From NCBI RefSeq assembly GCF_035999195.1, contig NZ_DASYGY010000009.1:1550001-1614000 (forward strand): a DNA stretch of 64,000 nucleotides. Reading direction: 5' to 3'. Shown here one piece after another: positions 7,337-14,519 of the stretch. This DNA is from Pseudoxanthomonas sp. GTDB lineage: Bacteria > Pseudomonadota > Gammaproteobacteria > Xanthomonadales > Xanthomonadaceae. The position numbers and the translations under genes were made by a program. The notes beneath the pieces were generated by a model. The model had not been told where the DNA came from, did no database searches, and saw only the letters and a list, made by a program, of their open reading frames with translations. The stretch's first letter is position 1, and every line of letters begins with the position of its first letter.

Positions 7337-8728
7337 TCACATCGACAATATTGGACCCGTGGATGTTGACCGTTGCTCCGCGGCGTCCCGCTCGCTGGCC
7401 TGGGGCTGCACTTCCGGGCGACGCGTCTCGGCCTGCGATTGCGGTGTTGCGGCCGCGATCTCACGCTGAAACTGAAGCCCGGCTGGGCTATGGCCGTACT
7501 CTGTCAATGCTGAATCCACAGCCTTTTCATCCTTGTTGACCGCTGCGTTGTAGAGACGGTCGAGCAACGTAGTGGTCGGGTCCTGCGCCTGCGCTTGATC
7601 CGGTCGCCGTGCATCGCCAGGCATCAAAGGGGGAAAACGCAGTCCTTCCGTGTGGTCGGGCATGTCCACCGCGCGGGCTTCCCGCCCCTGCATCGGGATC
7701 CCGTTCCGATTCCAGCCTTCCCGGGTCATGACAAAGATGTCCGCGGCGGGGCTGACGACGGTCAGCTCCCCGGACCGGCGCAACGTGACCGAGGACATTT
7801 CCAGTGCGGCATTGGGCCGCGCCGCACGAATCCTGGCGTCCCTCGCTGGCTCGTGGTTGTCCACGTGGTCAAGAATCGTGCGTCCTGGGGCAGGGCTGCG
7901 CATCATCGCATCGAGCAGTTGCACGTCAGGGCTGTTGGTGAACCTCTCGTACAACGATGGGTTGCCGCGCTCATGAACCTCGCGGCGCCAGGCTTGAGCC
8001 AACCTCCCCTCACCGAGTTCCAGAGCATTCATCAGTCGGGTCCCCGCGATGGCATTATCCCGTCCCGTCACGATCGCGTGACGCGCGCTGGCGCTCAGCC
8101 CACGGATACCCTCTCCTCCGATCCAGTCGCGCGTCGCCTCCGCGCTCAGTTCGTTGCGCTCCAGATGGTTGATCAACCTTTCCCCGCGTCTCTCGTTCTG
8201 GTTGTAGAGCTTCATTGACTGGGCAACGATCTCGGCCGCTTCTGCAGGATCGGTCCGGCGTAGATCGCGCAGCCATTCGATACGGGAAAGTGGCTCGCCG
8301 ACGTTCTTCCACTTCTTGTCTATCTGCTCCTGATTCAGAGAGCCCACCAGCTCACGCCCCAGGTCAGAGCGCAAATAGTCGTTCAGGCGTGACTGCTCTT
8401 CCACACTCAACGCATTGCCCGACTGGCCGCGGGTCTGCAGCCGTCGGGTGAGGTCCCTCACTTCCGCAGGCGAGAACTGATTGTCCGGACTGGCCCATGC
8501 CTGGTAGCCGGACATCAGGTCGTGTACCTTCTCGCCACGTACTGGTTGGCCAAAGTCCCACTGCACGATACCGACGCTCCAGCCGGAGTTTCCGCTGCTG
8601 TGTGCCAGACTCAGTGCAGGGTAAGTGCCGACCTCGGATGCGCGTCCGACCGCGTTGTAGGCGATCGCATCGAACGTCGTGCGGTCGAGCGGGTCATATG
8701 TCCGGGGCTCTTGATTTCCGTTCGTCAT
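7337..8728 (-). CDS. Probable secreted peptidoglycan-targeting effector (T4SS X-Tfe-like)
   Basis: The 463-residue protein has no signal peptide. Its N-terminal 250 residues look like a lysozyme-like/peptidoglycan-hydrolase region of a family seen in Xanthomonadaceae (segments HSSGNSGWSVGIVQWDFGQP and YNQNERRGERLINHLERN). A second conserved block (about 270-360) includes REGWNRNGIPMQGRE. The tail of about 110 residues is Gln/Ala-rich, as in the C-terminal secretion regions of bacteria-killing type IV effectors, though I do not see a full XVIPCD. Start 8728 is preferred over 8746 because GGAGG precedes it. The upstream gene encodes a lysozyme-inhibitor-like lipoprotein, matching the effector-immunity pairs of X. 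citri. No T4SS genes lie in this window. Confidence 0.55.
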   Translation of the reverse strand: MTNGNQEPRTYDPLDRTTFDAIAYNAVGRASEVGTYPALSLAHSSGNSGWSVGIVQWDFGQPVRGEKVHDLMSGYQAWASPDNQFSPAEVRDLTRRLQTRGQSGNALSVEEQSRLNDYLRSDLGRELVGSLNQEQIDKKWKNVGEPLSRIEWLRDLRRTDPAEAAEIVAQSMKLYNQNERRGERLINHLERNELSAEATRDWIGGEGIRGLSASARHAIVTGRDNAIAGTRLMNALELGEGRLAQAWRREVHERGNPSLYERFTNSPDVQLLDAMMRSPAPGRTILDHVDNHEPARDARIRAARPNAALEMSSVTLRRSGELTVVSPAADIFVMTREGWNRNGIPMQGREARAVDMPDHTEGLRFPPLMPGDARRPDQAQAQDPTTTLLDRLYNAAVNKDEKAVDSALTEYGHSPAGLQFQREIAAATPQSQAETRRPEVQPQASERDAAEQRSTSTGPILSM

Positions 8729-9383
8729 TGGCGGCTCCCTCCGCAAACAGGTTGGACATCAGCGCTTCAAGCTCCCTGACATGCGCCTCGGTCATGATGG
8801 CGCGGCACATTTCGATCAGTCCGGGAAAGTCCTGACGCGACATGCCCTCAAGCATGGGCGTCAGCCCGCAGTGCGCGTCCCGATACGCTCGCCAGGCGCT
8901 CTCGGCGCTGGCATAGGCGTCTTCCGCATCCTTCAAGTAGCCGGGCTGTTCGTGCTCGTAGGAGGCATATGCAGTGCGCATGACGTGGAGCATGGCTTCG
9001 CCTGCCTGCTTCAGTCGAACCTCTGCGCGGTGCATGCGGGCATAAGGTGCGCAGCTGTAGAGTCGCGCCGCTTCGCACTCGGCCAGTGTGGCTTCGTCAT
9101 AACGGGCGTAGCACGACTCCTTGTCCGCTAGCGCTAGCGCATCACAGTCCTTCACCGCCGACACGCCTTCCGCGGTGGTCGCGAGGATGGACGCAACGGT
9201 TGACGTCGGGAATAGCGTCCCAGCATGTCCGCCATCAAACACGTGTACCGGAGTGCCCGAAGCAGCGGGAATAGTCGCCTTGAACTTTTCCGCCTCAGGC
9301 GAAGGCACTGAAGCACACCCCGGCCCTGTTGCCAGAAGCAGCGCGCTTGCCATGAAAATTCTTCTCGATCCGCCCGACATCAT
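8694..9383 (-). CDS. LprI-like lipoprotein, probable immunity protein to the effector
   Basis: The 229-residue protein begins with a basic N-terminus, a hydrophobic core and Cys23, which fits lipoprotein export. Its C-terminal half has the layout of the LprI N-terminal (DUF1311) domain: an SAWRAYRDAHC helix and a later helix with a third cysteine (EMCRAIMTEAHVRELEAL). Proteins of this family inhibit lysozyme-type enzymes in the periplasm. It overlaps the effector gene by 35 bp, so both are made together. Placing the inhibitor first in the operon fits self-protection against a peptidoglycan hydrolase. The pairing is inferred from gene order and domain type. Further cysteines (near residues 80 and 91) suggest disulfides. 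Confidence 0.6.
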   Translation of the reverse strand: MMSGGSRRIFMASALLLATGPGCASVPSPEAEKFKATIPAASGTPVHVFDGGHAGTLFPTSTVASILATTAEGVSAVKDCDALALADKESCYARYDEATLAECEAARLYSCAPYARMHRAEVRLKQAGEAMLHVMRTAYASYEHEQPGYLKDAEDAYASAESAWRAYRDAHCGLTPMLEGMSRQDFPGLIEMCRAIMTEAHVRELEALMSNLFAEGAANDERKSRAPDI

Positions 9384-9495
9384 CCTTGTCCTCGCGTCGC
9401 TGGGGCAGACCCATGGTGTTGCGACATCGCAGGCGGGTCAACAGTCTTGCACGCTGGATGCGGCTGCACATTTGCGATCCAGCCTTCAAGGACCG

Positions 9496-9511
9496 AACCA
9501 ATCCATTGGTT
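9496..9511. promoter_or_regulatory. Inverted repeat upstream of the effector operon
   Basis: AACCAAT (9496-9502) and ATTGGTT (9505-9511) form an inverted repeat with a 2-base centre, 113 bp before the lipoprotein start. It is a plausible dimeric-regulator site. The 248-bp gap 9384-9631 otherwise holds only the right copy of the direct repeat. Confidence 0.35.
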
Positions 9512-9545
9512 TGGCGTGGATTTTCTCGGCTAGCCCCGCATTTCC

Positions 9546-9561
9546 TCATCGGGGCGACCGA
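9546..9561 (+). repeat. Right copy of 16-bp exact direct repeat
   Basis: Identical to 6540-6555 (TCATCGGGGCGACCGA). A GGGAATG follows both copies within about 40 bp at slightly different spacing, hinting that the shared region was once longer. It marks the boundary between the accessory segment and the kdp locus. Confidence 0.6.
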
Positions 9562-9631
9562 CAAGCTTGGCGTGGCGCAGGGAATGTGAGTTCGCACCTG
9601 AATTGCCGCCGAGACATCGGCTTCGCCTGAG

Positions 9632-10357
9632 TCAGCTTGGTCCAATAAACCTCAACCCCACCCCCGGCTCCGTCGCGATATACCTTGGCGACGTTGCATC
9701 ATCCTGCAGCTTCTGCCGCAACTTGCCCACCAGGATGCGCAGGTAATGCGTGTCGTGCTGGTGGTCGGGGCCCCACAGTTCGCGCAGCAGTTGCGGCTGG
9801 GTGACCACGCGGCCGGGGTGTTGCAGCAGCAGGGCGAGCAGGGCGAATTCCTTGCGGCTCAGTGCAACGGGTTTGCCGTCCAGCGTCACCTCACGGCGGC
9901 CGAGGTCGACGTGCAGGTGGCCGTCGTCGAACAGCGGCATGGCCGCGTCGCTGGCGGCGATGCGTGTGCGCAGCAGGCGGCGGATGCGCGCCATCAGTTC
10001 CTGCACGCCGAACGGCTTGGTGACGTAATCGTTGGCGCCGCCATCGAGCGCGGCGACTTTCTCCGCTTCGCCATCGCGCACGGTCAGCATGATCACCGGC
10101 ACCTGCGACCAGTGCCGCAGTTCGCGCAGCACCTCGTGGCCGTCCAGATCGGGCAGGCCGATGTCCAGCACGACGAGGTCGGCACCCTGCGCCGCCAGCT
10201 CGGCCAGTCCGGCATGGCCGCTCTCGGCCAGCGCCACCACATAGCCCTGCGCGCGCAGGCTGATGTCGAGGAAGCGCCGGATCTGCGGCTCGTCGTCGAT
10301 CACCAGGATGCGCGCCGGCGGTGCGGACGTGGCGGACGGTGGCGCGCTGTAGGTCAA
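9632..10357 (-). CDS. kdpE: Response regulator KdpE
   Basis: The 241-residue protein is a two-domain OmpR-family regulator. The receiver domain (about residues 15-130) has the acidic pair in VIDDE (D21/D22), the phospho-acceptor D65 in LVVLDIGLPDLDG and the conserved Lys in YVTKPFG. The winged-helix domain (about 150-240) includes LSRKEFALLALLLQHPGRVV and YLRILVGKLRQKL. It overlaps the 3' end of kdpD by 4 bp, as expected for the partner pair. It should activate the kdpFABC operon upstream when potassium is low. Tandem repeats at 19202-19251 are candidate targets. Confidence 0.95.
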   Translation of the reverse strand: MTYSAPPSATSAPPARILVIDDEPQIRRFLDISLRAQGYVVALAESGHAGLAELAAQGADLVVLDIGLPDLDGHEVLRELRHWSQVPVIMLTVRDGEAEKVAALDGGANDYVTKPFGVQELMARIRRLLRTRIAASDAAMPLFDDGHLHVDLGRREVTLDGKPVALSRKEFALLALLLQHPGRVVTQPQLLRELWGPDHQHDTHYLRILVGKLRQKLQDDATSPRYIATEPGVGLRFIGPS

Positions 10358-12999
10358 GCCGGTGCCTGTGGCGTGGGAGTGAGCAGCGGCAGGGTAATCC
10401 GGATCACCGTGCCGCGGCCATCCGGCCCGGGCAGCGCCTGCACGCTGCCGCCGTGCGCGCCCACCATGCCCTGGCAGATCGCCAGCCCCAGGCCGGTGCC
10501 GTGGCGGCCGCGGTCGCCCCGCTCCACGCTGTAGAACATGTCGAAGATGCGCGCGCGCTCGTCTTCCGGAATGCCGGGTCCCCGGTCGCGCACGTCGATG
10601 CGCAAGGCACCGTCGACGAGCTTCGCGTCGATATGCACCGGTGCGTCCGGCGGCGAGAACTTCGCTGCATTCTCCAGCACGTTGAACACCGCCTGCTCGA
10701 TCAAGGCCGGGTGCACCCAGATCGTCGGCATGTCCGCGGCCACCGTGGTATGCACGCGCACCTTGGGCTGGTAGCGCTGCAGGCGGGCGACCGCCGAACC
10801 GAGCAGCTCGTCCACGCCGATCCAGTCGCGGTTGAGCGTCAATCCGCTGTGGCCCAGCCGCGTCATGTCGAGCAGGTTCTGGATGTAGCGGTCCAGCCGC
10901 TCGCCTTCCTGCTGGATGGTGTCGAGCAGGCTGCGCCGGTCCGCTTCGCCCATCGCGTCCCAGTAGCTGGCCAGGCTGCTGGCCGAGCCGATCATGGAGG
11001 CCAGCGGCGAGCGCAGGTCGTGCGAGACGGAAGACAGCAGTGCCGAGCGCAGGCGCTCGGTTTCGCCACTGACGCGCGCGTCTTCCAGTTCGGCGACCAG
11101 ACGCGTGCGCACCACCGCCTGCGCGATATCTTCCGCCATCGCTTCCGCCAGCCGTCGCTGCTCAGGCAGCAGGCGGTCGGCGTCCTCGAAGCGCAGCCCC
11201 ACCACCCCGACGCTGTCACGGTCGCCGCGCAGCGGCAGGAACCAGCGTGCTGCGCCGGCCAGCGTATCGGTGTGGCGCCCGGTCGGCTGGCCGTGCTGCT
11301 GCGCCCAGTCGCTGGCGGCCCGGTCGATCTCGCTCAGCGTGGTGTCGACGGGCTCTTCGCGCCCGTGCACGCGCAGCCAGGCATCGGCGCCGAGTGCGCG
11401 CTCCAACGCCTTGCGGCCGGCGACCAGCACCTGGCCCAGGTCGGCGGCGCCGGCCAGGTCGCGGCCCAGTGCCTGCAATGCCGTGGCCTGCGCATTGGCC
11501 GCACGCAACGCGACCACCTGCATGCGCAGGCGCGAGGCCAGGCGTCCCGCAACGAGCGCCGCCACCAGGAACAGGAACACGGTGGCAACGCCCTGGCGCG
11601 CGCCGATGTTGAAGGTGAAGCGCGGTTCGATGAAGAAGAAGTTGTAGGCCAGGAAGCTCAGCAGCGCAGCCACCACGGCGGCGGTCATGCGCGTGCGTGC
11701 CGCCACCAGCACCACCGCGACGATGAAGACCATCGACAGGTCTTCCAGGCCGACCCAGCGCTCGGCCAGCCAGGCGACCCCCACTGACAGGACCGAGGCC
11801 GTCGCCGCGAAGCCCAGCTCCTCCCGCGGCAGCCAGCCGTTCGGACCGGACCTGCCACGGCGCGAACGCGCGCGCGCTTCCGGCGTGCTGATGATGACCA
11901 GCTCGTAGTGCGCGCCGCGCTGCAGGATCTGCTGGGTCAGCGTGCGGTTGATCATGCGCGCGAACGGCCGTTCGCGCGTACGTCCCAGCACCAGGGTGGA
12001 CGCGCCGCTCTGGGTCGCATGGTCGAGCAGTGCATCGGGAATGCGCGCCCCGCGCAGCACCTCGGTGTCCGCGCCCAGCCTGCGCGCCAGCGCGAAGGCC
12101 TGGTCGATCTCGCGCTGCTGCGCCTCGTCCACCGCGTCCGACACCTGCACGGTCACCACGCTCCACGGTGCATCGCGCCGTTCGGCGATGCGGCGCGCGG
12201 CGCGCACGAGGTATTCGGATTGCCCGCGCCCGTCGATGGCCACCAGCACGCGCCGCCGCAGCGGCATGCCCGGCAGGCCACGCGCGGCCTGGTCTTCGCG
12301 CAGGTCGGCATCGACGCGGTCGGCCGCCGTCTGCATGGCCAGTTCGCGCAACGCGATCAGGTTGGAGGGCGAGAAGAACGCCTGCAATGCCTGCGATGCC
12401 TGTTCCGGCAGGTAGACCTTGCCCTGGTGCAGGCGTTCGATCAGCTCGCGCGGTGGCAGGTCGACCAGCACGATGTCGCGCAGCCGGTCGAACACGGCAT
12501 CCGGCACGGTTTCGCTGACGCGTACGCCGGTGATCCGGTGGACGACATCGTTGAGGCTTTCCAGATGCTGGATGTTGATCGTGGTATGGACGTCGATGCC
12601 GGCGTCCAGCAGTTCGATCACGTCCTGCCAGCGGCGCTCGTGGCGGCTGCCCGGCGCGTTGCGGTGGGCGAGTTCGTCCACCAGCGCGATCTGCGGGCGA
12701 CGCGCCAGCAGCGCGTCCAGGTCCATCTCCTCCAGCCAACGACCCTGGTAGGCCACGCGCTTGCGCGGCAGGATGTCCAAGCCTTCGGTCAGCGCGGCGG
12801 TCTCGCCCCGCCCGTGCGTCTCCACGATCCCCACCACCACGTCGCGCCCCTGGCGACGCAGTTCGCGCGCCCGCGACAGCATGGTGTAGGTCTTGCCCAC
12901 GCCGGGCGCGGCGCCCAGGAAGATGGTCAGCCGCCCACCCCGCTCACGCTGCAGGTGGTCGATCAGGGCATCGGCCTGACGGTCGCGGGAATCGGTCAT
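10354..12999 (-). CDS. kdpD: Sensor histidine kinase KdpD
   Basis: The 881-residue protein has the full KdpD layout. An N-terminal KdpD domain has a Walker A loop (GAAPGVGKTYTM, about residues 28-40). A universal-stress-protein-like domain follows (about 240-370), then four membrane segments (about 395-490), a GAF-like region and the kinase core. The phospho-accepting His is H660 in SSVSHDLRSPLASM, and the ATP-binding end carries VFNVLENAAKFSPP and GTGLGLAICQG. It senses potassium limitation and phosphorylates KdpE. In contrast to the tight E. coli arrangement, 745 bp separate it from the transporter genes, so kdpDE may have its own promoter. Confidence 0.95.
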   Translation of the reverse strand: MTDSRDRQADALIDHLQRERGGRLTIFLGAAPGVGKTYTMLSRARELRRQGRDVVVGIVETHGRGETAALTEGLDILPRKRVAYQGRWLEEMDLDALLARRPQIALVDELAHRNAPGSRHERRWQDVIELLDAGIDVHTTINIQHLESLNDVVHRITGVRVSETVPDAVFDRLRDIVLVDLPPRELIERLHQGKVYLPEQASQALQAFFSPSNLIALRELAMQTAADRVDADLREDQAARGLPGMPLRRRVLVAIDGRGQSEYLVRAARRIAERRDAPWSVVTVQVSDAVDEAQQREIDQAFALARRLGADTEVLRGARIPDALLDHATQSGASTLVLGRTRERPFARMINRTLTQQILQRGAHYELVIISTPEARARSRRGRSGPNGWLPREELGFAATASVLSVGVAWLAERWVGLEDLSMVFIVAVVLVAARTRMTAAVVAALLSFLAYNFFFIEPRFTFNIGARQGVATVFLFLVAALVAGRLASRLRMQVVALRAANAQATALQALGRDLAGAADLGQVLVAGRKALERALGADAWLRVHGREEPVDTTLSEIDRAASDWAQQHGQPTGRHTDTLAGAARWFLPLRGDRDSVGVVGLRFEDADRLLPEQRRLAEAMAEDIAQAVVRTRLVAELEDARVSGETERLRSALLSSVSHDLRSPLASMIGSASSLASYWDAMGEADRRSLLDTIQQEGERLDRYIQNLLDMTRLGHSGLTLNRDWIGVDELLGSAVARLQRYQPKVRVHTTVAADMPTIWVHPALIEQAVFNVLENAAKFSPPDAPVHIDAKLVDGALRIDVRDRGPGIPEDERARIFDMFYSVERGDRGRHGTGLGLAICQGMVGAHGGSVQALPGPDGRGTVIRITLPLLTPTPQAPA

Positions 13000-13063
13000 G
13001 GGGATATTCTGCCTGTTGTCGTGTCACGTCGAGGGGGCGCCGGCCGCGCGAAGGGTGTCGTGA

Positions 13064-13150
13064 AGGAAAATTTCCTCGATGGCGAGGCAGACATGCCTTG
13101 CGCGCGAAGAAGATCTCCCCGCCGGCGCACCTGTTTGGTTCGATCGCATC
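13064..13150 (-). repeat. Diverged direct repeat, copy 1
   Basis: Shares GAAAATTTCCT at the left and GCGCACCT, TTTGGTTC and TCGCA at the right with 13298-13385. The two landmarks are 60 bp apart here and 59 bp apart in the other copy. The middle has drifted. This is likely an old duplication just upstream of kdpD. Confidence 0.45.
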
Positions 13151-13297
13151 GCCATGTTCCTCGTCGTCTCACCCAAAAGCCTCGACCCTCCGACCCTTCC
13201 CGGTTCGACGTCGATGAAGTTCGCCTCGTCATGACAGCTTCGAGCCTTGCACGCGAACGAACTTTCGTCGCCGTCTCACCTCGGAACTTTGTGCATC

Positions 13298-13385
13298 GAA
13301 GAAAATTTCCTTGTGCGCAAGCTTACGAACCTCGTGAACGAAGCGATCTGATCTGACAGCGCACCTTTTTGGTTCAGTCGCAGGA
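13298..13385 (-). repeat. Diverged direct repeat, copy 2
   Basis: Partner of 13064-13150 with the same landmark order and spacing (GAAAATTTCC at 13301, GCGCACCT at 13360). Function unknown. Confidence 0.45.
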
Positions 13386-13428
13386 CGACAAGTACGGCAC
13401 ACAGGTGATCGATCACCACGGGCGTCTC

Positions 13429-13479
13429 CCTTCTCCCCGCGCGCGGGGAGAAGGTGCCCGGAGGGCGGATGAGGGGCGA
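13429..13479 (+). repeat. Palindrome-bearing intergenic repeat (copy A)
   Basis: A TTCTCCCCGCGCGCGGGGAGAA palindrome core is followed by a GGTGCC...TGAGGGGCGA tail. The same unit occurs inverted at 13579-13627. Repeats of this kind are scattered between genes in Xanthomonadaceae and are probably REP-like. Confidence 0.6.
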
Positions 13480-13578
13480 GCGGAGGGAGAATCCTGACGA
13501 GTCACGGAGATCTCCAAGCAAGCGCTGATCGTTTCATCACACTCGACACACGGCGTACGACTCAGCACTTCGGCGCCG

Positions 13579-13627
13579 TCGCCCCTCACCCGCCTTCGGC
13601 ACCCTCTCCCCGCACGCGGGGAGAGGG
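13579..13627 (-). repeat. Palindrome-bearing intergenic repeat (copy B, inverted)
   Basis: Read on the minus strand this matches copy A, with small changes in the stem (GAGAGGG for GAGAAGG) and centre. A and B face each other across about 100 bp. Confidence 0.6.
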
Positions 13628-13744
13628 AAAAGCATCTTCAGCATCGTGCGGTTGTTTCCTTCTCCCCGCGCGCGGGGCGCGTGGACCAGCGCGCGCACAT
13701 CGCCTGATCGAGCTCTTCTCGGCACGCGTATGCAACGGGAACGG

Positions 13745-13900
13745 TCAGCCCGACGGCGGGCTGTTGGCCAAGGCCACGATGACGATGGCGTAGCCGGCAG
13801 CGACCGCGAACAGCAGGGCGCGAAACACCAGGTCGCGACGCCAGGCGCAAAGGCGGCGTTTGTGGCCGGCCAGGCCCTTGGGACATCGATCATGCTCCAT
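13745..13900 (-). CDS. Unannotated 51-residue membrane protein at the end of the kdpFABC operon
   Basis: The frame begins 8 bp after the kdpC stop, with GGAG about 10 bases before the ATG. The product has a basic cytoplasmic N-terminus (KGLAGHKRRLCAWRRD) followed by one hydrophobic segment (about residues 26-46, VFRALLFAVAAGYAIVIVAL) and a short SPPSG tail. This is a clean positive-inside single-pass protein. It is not KdpF, which lies upstream of kdpA. An overlapping frame starting at 13908 reads straight into intergenic repeats and is far less protein-like. Co-transcription with kdpFABC is likely. A role as an extra small Kdp subunit or regulator is speculation. Confidence 0.6.
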   Translation of the reverse strand: MEHDRCPKGLAGHKRRLCAWRRDLVFRALLFAVAAGYAIVIVALANSPPSG

Positions 13901-13907
13901 GGCTGCA

Positions 13908-14510
13908 TTACTCCGGCTTTCGGGCCTCATCCAGGGCCAGGTTGAGTTCGAGCACATTGACGCGCGGCGCACCCAGCAAGCCGAACTGCGGCCCTTCGGT
14001 GTGTGCGGCGACCAGACGTTCCACCTCGTCCACCGGCAGTCCGCGCGCGCGGGCGACACGCGCGATCTGGATCCGGATGGCGGCCGGCGACAGGTGCGGG
14101 TCGATGCCGCCGCCCGACTGCGTGACCAGGTCGCTCGGCACGTCGGCCGGCGCCACCCCTTCGCGCGCCGCCACGGCCGCACGCGCCTCGTCGATACGCG
14201 TGCGCAGGTCGGGGTTGGTGCGCGCCTGGTTGCTGCCGGCCAGGGCCATCACGTCGTAGTTCGCGGCGGACGGGCGCGACTGGAAGTAGCGCTCGTCGGC
14301 GAACGGCTGGGCGACCAGCGACGAGCCGATCACGCGGCCGTCGCGTTCGATCAGGCTGCCGCCGGCCTGGTGCGGGAACAGCAACGAACCCAGGCCGGCC
14401 CCCGCCAGCGAGTACAGCAGGCCGAAGCCAAGCAGCGTCACGCCGGCCAGCACGAGAGCCGGGCGCCACGCGGGCGCGGCGGCGACGGAAGAAGCGGAAG
14501 GGGTGTTCAT
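13908..14510 (-). CDS. kdpC: Potassium-transporting ATPase subunit KdpC
   Basis: The 200-residue protein has one N-terminal membrane anchor (about residues 15-40) and a periplasmic domain with the family signatures LIERDGRVIGSSLVAQPF and YFQSRPSA. Near the end it has GGGIDPHLSPAAIRIQIARV. KdpC stabilises KdpAB and raises potassium affinity. It follows kdpB by 9 bp. Length is close to the E. coli protein (190 aa). Confidence 0.95.
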   Translation of the reverse strand: MNTPSASSVAAAPAWRPALVLAGVTLLGFGLLYSLAGAGLGSLLFPHQAGGSLIERDGRVIGSSLVAQPFADERYFQSRPSAANYDVMALAGSNQARTNPDLRTRIDEARAAVAAREGVAPADVPSDLVTQSGGGIDPHLSPAAIRIQIARVARARGLPVDEVERLVAAHTEGPQFGLLGAPRVNVLELNLALDEARKPE

Positions 14511-14519
14511 GGAAAGTCC

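Larger units (their letters stand above)
13000..13744. other. 745-bp repeat-rich gap between the kdp transporter and sensor genes
   Basis: No gene is supported here. The stretch holds two diverged direct repeats of about 85 bp (13064-13150, 13298-13385), two inverted copies of a 50-bp palindrome-bearing repeat (13429-13479, 13579-13627) and a partial third (about 13660-13680). Any kdpDE promoter should be at the 13000 end. Confidence 0.6.

Noticed and set aside
9295..9645. 116-residue minus-strand frame upstream of the lipoprotein
   Set aside because: It overlaps the lipoprotein start and has no start signal or recognisable content.
10321..11787. Long plus-strand frame antisense to kdpD
   Set aside because: It has no recognisable motifs, and its His/Arg/Gln-rich composition is what high-GC codon use gives on the opposite strand of a real gene.
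13537..13908. 123-residue frame starting in the kdpC stop (TAATG)
   Set aside because: It reads straight into intergenic repeats. The overlapping 51-residue frame has a clean membrane segment.
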